From NCBI GenBank assembly GCA_041496705.1, contig JBGQFD010000004.1, forward strand, positions 9,877 to 73,876: DNA of 64,000 bases, read 5' to 3'. Made by a program: the position numbers and the translations under genes. The notes beneath the pieces are model-generated. The model ran no database searches. It saw only the letters and a program-made list of their open reading frames with translations, and was not told the origin of the DNA. The stretch is from VBDM01 sp041496705 (GTDB lineage: Bacteria > Pseudomonadota > Gammaproteobacteria > Burkholderiales > SG8-39). Below, piece by piece: positions 56,841 through 64,000 of the stretch. Within the stretch, counting starts at the first letter, position 1. Each line of letters begins with the position of its first letter.

Positions 56841-59339
56841 GTGCGTCTCGCGCGCTTCGGGCCGAACGCGGTCGCGCGCGAGCGGCCCCTGGCGCCGCTC
56901 GCGCGTCTGCTGCACCTCTTCCTGAGCCCCTTGCCGCTGCTTCTTCTCGGACTCGCGGTCGTCGAGCAGCTGAGCGGAGAAGCTCGCGGCGCGGCGGTCA
57001 TCGCCGTCATGGTCGTGCTCTCGGTGCTGCTTTCCTGGTTTCAGGAAGTGCGCTCCAGCAAGGCGGCCGAGCGCCTGCGCGCGATGGTGCACACGACGGC
57101 GACGGTGTCGCGACGGGATCGCGGCAAGACCACTGCGGGAAGCGCGTCGGAGTCCGAAGGCCGCCTCCACGAGATCCCGATAGCCCACCTGGTTCCCGGG
57201 GACGTCGTGCCTCTCGCGGCGGGCGATCTCGTTCCAGCCGACATCCGGCTGCTCGAATCCAAGGACTTGTTCGTCGATCAGTCCGCGCTCACCGGCGAAT
57301 CGATGCCCGCGGAGAAACACGCCGCTGCGCCGCCGGGCGCCGCGTCGGCCCTCGAATTGCCCAACGTCGCCTTCCTGGGCACGCACGTGGTGAGCGGCAC
57401 GGCGACCGCGCTCGTGATCGCGACGGGAGTCCATACCCGCTTCGGCTCGATCGCGGCGTCGATCGCGGCCGAGGGCCAGCCGTCGAGCTTCGATCTGGGC
57501 GTGAAGCGCTTCATCGGGCTGATGCTGCGCTTCATGCTGGTGATGGTGCCGCTCGTTTTCCTCATCAACGGTGTCCTGAAGGGCAACTGGGTCGAGGCCT
57601 TCCTGTTCGCGGTGGCCGTGGCGGTCGGGCTTACGCCCGAGCTGCTGCCGATGGTGGTGACGATCAATCTCGCCAAGGGCGCGCTCGCGATGTCGCGAAA
57701 AAAAGTTATCGTCAAGCGCCTGGGCGCGATTCAGAACCTCGGCGCGATGAACATGCTGTGCACCGACAAGACCGGGACGCTCACCCAGAACAAAGTGATT
57801 CTCGAGAAGCATGTGGATATTTTCGGCGCCGAAAGCCGGCACGTGCTCGAACTCGCCTACCTCAACAGCCATTTCCAGTCGGGCCTGAAGAATCTCCTCG
57901 ACATCGCTATCCTCGAGCACGCCGAGATGCGCGAACACGTCCACGTTCCGCGCAGCTATCGCAAGATCGATGAAGTGCCTTTCGACTTCCGGCGCCGGCG
58001 CATGTCGGTGATGGTTGCGCGCGATCCGACGCACCACGACCTGATCTGCAAGGGCGCGCCGGAGGAAATTATCGCCGTGTGCGCGCACTTCGAAGAAAAG
58101 GGCAATGTCGTTCCTCTTACTGCGGCGCACCGCGTCGACCTGCTTCCGGTCATCCGCGGTCTGAACGAGGAAGGCTTTCGCGTGATCGCCGTGGCGTACA
58201 AGCACATCCCCGCTGCGAAGGCCGTCTGCAGCGGCGCGGACGAGTCGGGGCTCGTCCTCGCCGGCTATGTCGCGTTTCTCGACCCGCCCAAGGAAAGCGC
58301 GGCCGGCGCCGTTCGCGCGCTGCATGAGTACGGCGTGCAGGTGAAAGTCCTGACTGGCGACAACGACGTCGTGACCAGGAAGGTCTGCGCGATGGTCGGA
58401 ATCGAGCCCGGGACGATCGTACTCGGGAGCGAGCTGGAACACATGGATGACGCGACGCTGGCGCAGGTCGCGGCGGAAACGGCGGTGTTCGCGAAGCTCG
58501 CGCCCGAGCAGAAGGCGCGCATCATCGCCGCGCTCCGGGGCGGCGGTCATGTCGTCGGCTACCTCGGCGACGGCATCAACGACGGCCCGGCGCTGCGAGC
58601 CGCCGACGTCGGCGTGTCGGTGGAGGGCGCCGCGGACATCGCCAAGGAGTCCGCCGATATCATTCTACTGGAGAAGAGCCTGCTCGTGCTCAAGGACGCT
58701 GTCATCGAAGGCCGGCGCGTCTTCGCGAACGTCGTGAAATACATCCGCATGGGCGCGAGCTCGGCCTTCGGCAACATGCTCTCCGTGGTGGGGGCGAGCG
58801 CCTTCCTGCCTTTTCTGCCGATGGCGCCGGTGCAGGTGCTGCTGAACAACCTGCTCTACGACGTGTCGCAGACTGCGCTCGCGACGGACAGCGTCGACGC
58901 CGCAGATCTCGCGCGGCCGCGCAAGTGGGACATCGGCAACATCGGCCGCTACATGCTCGTCTTCGGGCCGATCAGCTCGCTCTTCGACTACGCCACCTAC
59001 TTCACTCTGCTCTACGCGTTCCAGGCCCGAGAGAACCCGAGCCTGTTCCAGACCGGCTGGTTCGTGGAATCGGTGCTGTCGCAGACGCTGATCGTGCACG
59101 TCATCCGCACCGGCGGCATTCCCTTTCTGGACAGCAGGTCGGCGGCGCCTTTGCTCGTCACGACGATCGCGGTCTGCGCCGCTGCCATGTGGCTGCCGTT
59201 TTCGGGATTCGCGCACCTGCTGGGATTGACGCCGCTGCCCTCGGCCTACTGGTTCGCGCTCGCGGCGATCCTGGTTTGCTACTTGCTGCTGACCCAATCG
59301 GTGAAGGCGGCGCTCGTCCATCGCTTCGGGCTCGACTAG
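56841..59339 (+). CDS. P-type cation-transporting ATPase (MgtA-like, type III)
   Basis: From GTG 56841 the product has 832 residues with LTGESMPAEK, the M4 sequence GLTPELLPMVVTINLAKGA typical of MgtA Mg2+ pumps, phosphorylated Asp309 in CTDKTGTLTQNK, GDGINDGPALRAAD and C-terminal membrane helices. Coding clearly extends further upstream in the same frame (LDRETLFSRLEASPAGLTRH, the usual N-terminal segment) to about 56700, but no ATG, GTG or TTG exists there, so either a CTG start at 56700 or a sequence defect is possible. It closes the usp-hpf-BCAM0308 operon. Confidence 0.9.
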   Translation: MRLARFGPNAVARERPLAPLARLLHLFLSPLPLLLLGLAVVEQLSGEARGAAVIAVMVVLSVLLSWFQEVRSSKAAERLRAMVHTTATVSRRDRGKTTAGSASESEGRLHEIPIAHLVPGDVVPLAAGDLVPADIRLLESKDLFVDQSALTGESMPAEKHAAAPPGAASALELPNVAFLGTHVVSGTATALVIATGVHTRFGSIAASIAAEGQPSSFDLGVKRFIGLMLRFMLVMVPLVFLINGVLKGNWVEAFLFAVAVAVGLTPELLPMVVTINLAKGALAMSRKKVIVKRLGAIQNLGAMNMLCTDKTGTLTQNKVILEKHVDIFGAESRHVLELAYLNSHFQSGLKNLLDIAILEHAEMREHVHVPRSYRKIDEVPFDFRRRRMSVMVARDPTHHDLICKGAPEEIIAVCAHFEEKGNVVPLTAAHRVDLLPVIRGLNEEGFRVIAVAYKHIPAAKAVCSGADESGLVLAGYVAFLDPPKESAAGAVRALHEYGVQVKVLTGDNDVVTRKVCAMVGIEPGTIVLGSELEHMDDATLAQVAAETAVFAKLAPEQKARIIAALRGGGHVVGYLGDGINDGPALRAADVGVSVEGAADIAKESADIILLEKSLLVLKDAVIEGRRVFANVVKYIRMGASSAFGNMLSVVGASAFLPFLPMAPVQVLLNNLLYDVSQTALATDSVDAADLARPRKWDIGNIGRYMLVFGPISSLFDYATYFTLLYAFQARENPSLFQTGWFVESVLSQTLIVHVIRTGGIPFLDSRSAAPLLVTTIAVCAAAMWLPFSGFAHLLGLTPLPSAYWFALAAILVCYLLLTQSVKAALVHRFGLD

Positions 59340-59366
59340 GCGGGCGGTCGCCCGCCTGCACGAGGG

Positions 59367-59380
59367 TTGAGCCAAATCAA
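59367..59380 (+). promoter_or_regulatory. FNR-like box upstream of the desaturase gene
   Basis: TTGAGCCAAATCAA has a perfect right half (ATCAA) and one mismatch in the left half. The centre is 64 bp before the GTG at 59438, comparable with the other boxes in the island. Confidence 0.6.
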
Positions 59381-59437
59381 AGAACGTATCGGGCCGCCGG
59401 CCTAGAGTGCCAAATAGGCGCAAAGCAGGAATCGATC

Positions 59438-60613
59438 GTGCTCTTCTACAGCGTAGTGGATCTGCCGTGGTGGGGTTACTTGATCGTCGCCGCGGCGCTC
59501 ACCCATGTCACTATCGTCGCAGTGACGCTGTTCCTGCACCGGCATCAGGCGCACCGCGCCCTCGACTTGCATCCGGCGCTCAGCCATTTCTTCCGGCTGT
59601 GGCTGTGGATGACGACCGGCATGGTGACCCGGGAATGGGCGGCGGTGCATCGCAAACACCACGCCAAGTGCGACACGCCGGAAGATCCGCACAGCCCGCA
59701 GATCTATGGGATCAAGCGGGTCCTGTGGGGCGGCGTGTTCCTGTACGTGAAGGCCGCGCACGATCCGCAAACCCTAGAGCGCTACGGCGCCGGAACGCCC
59801 GACGACTGGCTCGAGCGCAATATCTACTCGAAATTCCAGATACTGGGGATCACCCTGATGGGCTCGATCGACGTGGTCCTGTTCGGCGTCGTGCCGGGCG
59901 GCTTGATCCTGTTTGCGCAGATCGTGTGGATCCCGTTCTGGGCCGCGGGCGTCATCAACGGCATCGGTCATTATTGGGGCTACCGCAACTGGCCCACTCC
60001 GGACTGGAGCACCAACATCGTGCCCTGGGGCATCGTCATCGGCGGCGAGGAACTGCACAACAATCACCATGCCTACCCGACTTCGGCCAAGCTTTCGAAC
60101 AAGTGGTACGAGATCGACATCGGCTGGCTGTATATCCGCATCTTGCAGGCGCTGCGGCTGGCGAAGGTGAAGCACGTGGCGCCGAGGCCGCACTTCGCCC
60201 AGCCCAAAGCGTCGGCGGATCTGCAGACGCTGCAGGCGGTGATTGCCAATCGATACGATGTGCTGGCGCACTACGCCAAGTCTCTGAAGGCCATCTACAC
60301 GAAGGAGCTCGCCCGGCTGCGGCACCATGCTCCGACGGAAGCGCTCGTGTTGCAGGACATCGAACGCTCATTGGCGTCCGACGAACGCATACTCCGCGAG
60401 GCGGAGCGGGCGAAATTGAACGAAGCGCTGCCGAAATCGCGTGCGCTGCAGACGATGGTTTTGATGCGCCGCGACCTTGCGGCATTGTGGGAACGCTCCG
60501 CGGCCCCGAGGGAGCAGCTCGTCGGGCAGCTTCAGGATTGGTGCGGGCGCGCCGAAGCGAGCGGCATCCGGGCTTTGCAGGAGTTTTCGCAGCGCCTGCG
60601 CAGTTATGCCTGA
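59438..60613 (+). CDS. Membrane fatty-acid (acyl-CoA/lipid) desaturase
   Basis: GTG 59438 gives 391 residues. The three histidine boxes of the di-iron desaturases are present: HRHQAHR, HRKHH and HNNHH, within a four-helix membrane scaffold (first helix GYLIVAAALTHVTIVAVTLF). The C-terminal 130 residues are a hydrophilic helical extension (QTLQAVIANRYDVLAHYAKS) not found in the minimal family. The enzyme needs O2 and an electron donor to introduce a double bond. It follows the ATPase by 98 bp and has its own FNR-like box. Confidence 0.92.
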   Translation: MLFYSVVDLPWWGYLIVAAALTHVTIVAVTLFLHRHQAHRALDLHPALSHFFRLWLWMTTGMVTREWAAVHRKHHAKCDTPEDPHSPQIYGIKRVLWGGVFLYVKAAHDPQTLERYGAGTPDDWLERNIYSKFQILGITLMGSIDVVLFGVVPGGLILFAQIVWIPFWAAGVINGIGHYWGYRNWPTPDWSTNIVPWGIVIGGEELHNNHHAYPTSAKLSNKWYEIDIGWLYIRILQALRLAKVKHVAPRPHFAQPKASADLQTLQAVIANRYDVLAHYAKSLKAIYTKELARLRHHAPTEALVLQDIERSLASDERILREAERAKLNEALPKSRALQTMVLMRRDLAALWERSAAPREQLVGQLQDWCGRAEASGIRALQEFSQRLRSYA

Positions 60614-60638
60614 ACCGGGGCGGCCGACCGGTGCAGGC

Positions 60639-61076
60639 TCAGCCTGGTTTCGCCGATTGGCCCGAGCCGGCGTCCGCGTCCTGCGCCTGCTCGCGCAGGC
60701 ATTCCACGAGCTTGCTGTTCGCGTCCGCCGCCGCCTGGAGCATTTGGTTCCAGTAGGCGATGGATTTCTCGAGATTGCCCGTCATCCAGGCCAACTGGAT
60801 TGCCAGCAGATCCGCGGCGGATTTCGCCCCGATCACCGATTTCTCGGTGTGGAGGTCGCGCGCGTGCGTTTCCATCGCCGCCGCGAGCTGCGAGCTGCGC
60901 ATCTCCAGCGACCCTTGCACCGCGGCATCGATGAGCCGCAGCGTCGTGTCCACCTGATGCTTCCAGGTCGCGAGGAGCTGGTTCGAGGCCTGCTCCCACT
61001 CCTTGCTTCCAGCCAGCGGGACTGCAAACGGAAATTCTGAGCGTCCAGCCTTTGTTTCACTCGCAACCGCAGTCAT
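60639..61076 (-). CDS. Phasin-family PHA granule protein
   Basis: ATG at 61076 with GAGGAG upstream gives 145 residues that are mostly amphipathic helix: SKEWEQASNQLLATWKHQVD, LEMRSSQLAAAMETHARDLH, LLAIQLAWMTGNLEKSIAYW. This is the phasin pattern of surface proteins that coat polyhydroxyalkanoate granules. It follows phaC on the same strand by 46 bp. The Ala/Gln-rich C-terminus is flexible. Confidence 0.85.
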   Translation of the reverse strand: MTAVASETKAGRSEFPFAVPLAGSKEWEQASNQLLATWKHQVDTTLRLIDAAVQGSLEMRSSQLAAAMETHARDLHTEKSVIGAKSAADLLAIQLAWMTGNLEKSIAYWNQMLQAAADANSKLVECLREQAQDADAGSGQSAKPG

Positions 61077-61104
61077 GGTCGTCTCCTCGTGCGTTGTCTT
61101 GATA

Positions 61105-61120
61105 GTCGAGTCATCTCGAC
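61105..61120. other. Small inverted repeat between phaC and the phasin gene
   Basis: GTCGAG and CTCGAC flank TCAT in the 46-bp gap. It could be a weak attenuating hairpin or an operator; no further evidence. Confidence 0.3.
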
Positions 61121-61122
61121 GC

Positions 61123-62994
61123 CTAGGTCTGGTGTACGTACGTGCCGGGCGCATCGCCCAGCACGGGAAAGCCCGCCGCGGTGTTTCGGGCCGACGGGGG
61201 CGCGACGCGCGATCCCGAGTGCCGTTCGAGCCAGCCTTGCCACTCCGGCCACCACGAGCCCTGCTTGCGCGGCGCCTGCTGCGCCCAGGCGTCGGGAGCG
61301 AGATAGGGCTTGTCGTGTTCGCGGGTCGCCGCCTGGTAGCTGCGCCTTGCATGATTCGGTTCGCTCACGATTCCGGCGTTGTGGCCGCCCGAAGTGAGCA
61401 GAAAGGTCACGTCCGAATCCGTGAGCAGATTGATCTTGTAGACCGAGCGCCAGGGAGCGACGTGGTCCTTGACCGTGCCCACGGCGAAAATCGGAATCCT
61501 GACGTCCCTCAAGGCGACGGGACGCCCGTCCACCTGGTATCTTCCCGCGGACAGGTCGTTGTGCAGGTACAGGCGCCGCAGGTACTCGCTGTGCATCCGG
61601 TACGGCAGGCGCGTGCCGTCGGAGTTCCAGGCCATCAGGTCGCTCATCGGCGGTCGACTGCCGAGCAGATACTCGGTGACGCGGCGCGACCAGAAGAGGT
61701 CGTTCGAGCGCAGCAGTTGGAACGCGCCGCTCATCTGCCCCGGGTCGAGGAAACCCTGCTCGGCCATCAAGTCTTCGAGGAGCGTCACCTCGCTTTCGTC
61801 GATGAACAGTCCGAGTTCGCCCGCCTGCTCGAAGTCGACCTGGGCGGCGAGCAGGCTCATGGTCGCAAGACGCGCGTCGCCGTCCCGCGCCATGGCTGCC
61901 GCCGCGATGGCGAGCAGCGTCCCGCCGAGGCAGTAGCCCACCGCGTGCACGCTCCGGGCTGGCACGATGCGTCCGATCGCCGCGAGCGCGTCCTCTATTC
62001 CCAGCCGTCGGTAATCGGCCATCGACAGCTCGCGGTCGGCAGGCCCGGGATTCCTCCACGAGATGATGAACACGGTGTGGCCACGGTCGACGAGGTACTT
62101 GACCAGCGAGTTGTGCGGCGAGAGATCCAGGATGTAGTACTTCATGATCCACGCGGGCACGATCAGGACCGGCTCCGCGAATACAGTGTCGGTCGTGGCC
62201 TGGTACTGGATGAGCTCGATCAGGCGGTTCCTGAGGACCACTTTTCCGGCCGTGCACGCGACCTGCGCGCCGGGGACCAAAGCTTCGGCGCCGACCGGAG
62301 GCTGGCTGAGCGTCAGGCGCCGCCAGTCCTCGGAGAAATTCTGCGCTCCGCGCACGAAGTTCTGACCGCCCTCCTCGCGGGTTGCGCGCAGCACTTCCGG
62401 GTTCGTCCAGGGGAAGTTGGAAGGCGCCCACACGTCGAGCATCTGCCGCGTCGCGAAATTGACGAGCGCCGCGTGATGAGGTGCGACGCCGCGGACGTCG
62501 CTGGTAGCGTTGTGCCACCACTGTTGCGTCAGCAGGAACCCCTGATAGACGGCATTGAAGGGCCAGGCTCGCCAGGCGTCGCCGGAAAACCTCGAGTCCC
62601 AGGCGAGCGGCTCGATGCAGCCCGGGCAGTAACGCCCGCGCGTCGCGCGTAAGAGGAAGCCCGTATAGCGCAGCCACTTGCGCGCCGCCTTGCGCGCGAG
62701 TTCCAACTGCTTGCCCGGCGAGCTCGCCAGATGCAGCCACCAGTCGAAATAGGCGATGGCCGCGGCCGCGGGTGAAATGCCGAAAGACGCGCGCGCGGCG
62801 TAGGCGCGCAGCAGCCGGTCGGTTGCACCGGCGAGCGCGGCAGCCGCATCGATGTCCTCCGGCGGGGATGGGATCGTGCCCGGCTCTTGCGGGGCGGCTG
62901 CGCCGGGCTTGGCCGACGGCCGCTGGCGCTCGCCGAACCCCGAGTCGCCAGCAGCGGGTTTGAGTCCGGGGTTCATGCCGTCCATGGCCATCAT
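61123..62994 (-). CDS. phaC: Class I polyhydroxyalkanoate synthase
   Basis: This 623-residue protein has the PHA synthase lipase-like box with catalytic Cys355 in VGYCLGG, plus the later Asp in GTVKDHVAPW and His in TSGGHNAGIVSEP. The N-terminal PhaC domain contains NPEVLRATREEGGQNFVRGA and the linker FNFPW-like NFPWTNPE. It polymerises (R)-3-hydroxyacyl-CoA on the granule surface. The first 50 residues are Pro/Ala-rich. Located between groEL and a phasin gene, it forms a storage unit that could bank carbon and reductant in hypoxia. Confidence 0.95.
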   Translation of the reverse strand: MMAMDGMNPGLKPAAGDSGFGERQRPSAKPGAAAPQEPGTIPSPPEDIDAAAALAGATDRLLRAYAARASFGISPAAAAIAYFDWWLHLASSPGKQLELARKAARKWLRYTGFLLRATRGRYCPGCIEPLAWDSRFSGDAWRAWPFNAVYQGFLLTQQWWHNATSDVRGVAPHHAALVNFATRQMLDVWAPSNFPWTNPEVLRATREEGGQNFVRGAQNFSEDWRRLTLSQPPVGAEALVPGAQVACTAGKVVLRNRLIELIQYQATTDTVFAEPVLIVPAWIMKYYILDLSPHNSLVKYLVDRGHTVFIISWRNPGPADRELSMADYRRLGIEDALAAIGRIVPARSVHAVGYCLGGTLLAIAAAAMARDGDARLATMSLLAAQVDFEQAGELGLFIDESEVTLLEDLMAEQGFLDPGQMSGAFQLLRSNDLFWSRRVTEYLLGSRPPMSDLMAWNSDGTRLPYRMHSEYLRRLYLHNDLSAGRYQVDGRPVALRDVRIPIFAVGTVKDHVAPWRSVYKINLLTDSDVTFLLTSGGHNAGIVSEPNHARRSYQAATREHDKPYLAPDAWAQQAPRKQGSWWPEWQGWLERHSGSRVAPPSARNTAAGFPVLGDAPGTYVHQT

Positions 62995-63016
62995 CCTGTG
63001 CGCTCGCGGCTCGCCT

Positions 63017-64000
63017 TCACATTCCCATGTCGTCCATCGGCGGGCGGCCCGCGGCGGGTTTATCCGGAATCTGCGCGATCATGCAATCGGTGGTGAGGAT
63101 CAGCCCGGCGATCGACGCCGCGTTCTGCAGCGCCGTGCGCGTGACCTTGCAGGGATCGAGTACGCCCATCTGCACCATGTCGCCGTACTTGTCGGTGAGG
63201 GCGTTGTAGCCGAAATTGCCCTCGCCTTCCTGCACCCGGTTCACCACGATCGAGGGCTCTTCGCCGGCGTTGGTGGCGATCTGGCGCAGCGGTTCCTCGA
63301 GCGAACGTAGCACGATCCTTATGCCGGCGTCCTGATCCGGATTGTCTCCGCGCAGATTCTTGAGCCGCGTGCGCGCGCGCAGCAGGGCGACGCCGCCGCC
63401 GGGGAGTACTCCCTCTTCCACGGCCGCGCGGGTCGCGTGCAGCGCATCCTCGACGCGGGCTTTCTTTTCCTTCATCTCGGTCTCGGTCGCCGCACCGACC
63501 TTGACCACGGCGACGCCGCCGGCGAGCTTCGCCACGCGCTCCTGCAGCTTTTCCTTGTCGTAGTCGCTGGTCGTGTCCTTGATCTGCTCGCGCAGGTCGG
63601 CGACGCGGGCGGCGATCTTCTTCGGGTCGCCCGCGCCGCCGATGATGATGCAGTCGTCCTTGTCGACTTCGATGCGTTTCGCGCGCCCCAGCTGGTCGAG
63701 CGTTGCCTTGTCGAGCTTCAGCCCCACTTCCTCGGCGATGACCTGGCCGCCGGTCAGCACGGCGATGTCTTCCAGGATTGCCTTGCGGCGATCGCCGAAC
63801 CCGGGCGCCTTTACCGCGCAGGCCTTCAGCACGCCGCGCAGCATGTTGACGACCAGCGTCGCGAGGGCTTCTCCTTCGACCTCTTCGGCGATCACGAGCA
63901 GCGGCTTGGCGGTTTTCGCGATCTGCTCCAGGATCGGCAGCAGGTTCTGGATCGAGGAGATCTTCTGGTCGTGGATCAGGATGTAGGCGTCCTCCAGGAC
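63017..64000 (-). CDS. groEL: Chaperonin GroEL, C-terminal 60 percent (5' beyond window)
   Basis: The frame is open to the window edge and covers about 327 residues from VLEDAYILIHDQKISSIQNL to the C-terminus. Typical blocks are LLVIAEEVEGEALATLVVN, KAPGFGDRRKAILEDIAVL, VEEGVLPGGGVALLRA and VLDPCKVTRTALQNAASIAG. The tail ends PPMDDMGM instead of the long Gly-Gly-Met repeat of housekeeping GroEL. Location next to PHA and stress genes suggests an extra copy rather than the main one. It is followed by phaC 22 bp downstream on the same strand. Confidence 0.95.
   Translation of the reverse strand, partial: VLEDAYILIHDQKISSIQNLLPILEQIAKTAKPLLVIAEEVEGEALATLVVNMLRGVLKACAVKAPGFGDRRKAILEDIAVLTGGQVIAEEVGLKLDKATLDQLGRAKRIEVDKDDCIIIGGAGDPKKIAARVADLREQIKDTTSDYDKEKLQERVAKLAGGVAVVKVGAATETEMKEKKARVEDALHATRAAVEEGVLPGGGVALLRARTRLKNLRGDNPDQDAGIRIVLRSLEEPLRQIATNAGEEPSIVVNRVQEGEGNFGYNALTDKYGDMVQMGVLDPCKVTRTALQNAASIAGLILTTDCMIAQIPDKPAAGRPPMDDMGM

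Noticed and set aside
1..64000. CRISPR array, tRNA, rRNA or insertion sequence
   Set aside because: No regularly spaced identical repeats, no cloverleaf-like segments with a typical T-loop and no transposase-like frame were found on reading; faint tRNA genes could still be missed by eye.

Overview
The window is GC-rich, densely coded DNA that most likely comes from a betaproteobacterium, probably of the Burkholderiales type. The grounds are several Bug/TctC-type periplasmic binding proteins, a BCAM0308-family protein, class I PHA synthase with a phasin, and the overall gene complement. There is no rRNA, tRNA, CRISPR array or recognisable insertion sequence. The species cannot be named from the sequence.

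Part A (about 1-28.8 kb) is a patchwork of small catabolic operons. It has two Rieske ring-hydroxylating oxygenases (1944-3218, and the alpha/beta pair 22602-24318). It has five proteins of the 4,5-dihydroxyphthalate-decarboxylase / NMT1-like periplasmic-binding fold, none with an obvious signal peptide and none next to a permease (3289, 10189, 16104, 17128, 18055). Two Bug-type binding proteins, a branched-chain-amino-acid-type binding protein, two class II aldolases, PdxA-like and PanB-like enzymes, an AroE homologue and several hydrolases complete it. Between them lie signalling genes (a diguanylate cyclase and a class III cyclase fused to an FHA domain), a CsgG / DUF4810 / DUF799 lipoprotein operon, and broken remnants, including a truncated type IV pilin accessory gene.

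Part B (about 28.8-64 kb) is a coherent low-oxygen/persistence island. It encodes Hsp20, Lon, a hemerythrin, oxygen-independent HemN, two FNR-type regulators with intact [4Fe-4S] cysteines, and a NarX/NarL-like two-component pair with an extra receiver protein. It also encodes universal stress proteins, an APH-like kinase/ATPase fusion, an HlyD-MacB-type ABC exporter and two P-type cation ATPases. A CoA-ligase/GNAT fusion, multihaem cytochromes with a NapC/NirT quinol dehydrogenase, a UbiA/MenA-type prenyltransferase and a hibernation factor are present. A BCAM0308-family zinc protein, a fatty-acid desaturase, a phasin, PHA synthase and a GroEL (cut by the window edge) complete the set.

Seven FNR-box palindromes (TTGAY/G-N4-RTCAA) are visible by eye, all between 28.85 and 59.38 kb. 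Each lies roughly 50-85 bp upstream of an apparent start codon of an island gene or operon. The gene content resembles the low-oxygen-activated (lxa) locus of Burkholderia cenocepacia and, by convergence of content, the DosR dormancy regulon of Mycobacterium. The inferred theme is survival under oxygen limitation: O2 sensing by FNR and the histidine kinase, protein quality control, ion homeostasis, ribosome hibernation, carbon storage as PHA, and an alternative quinol-to-cytochrome route.
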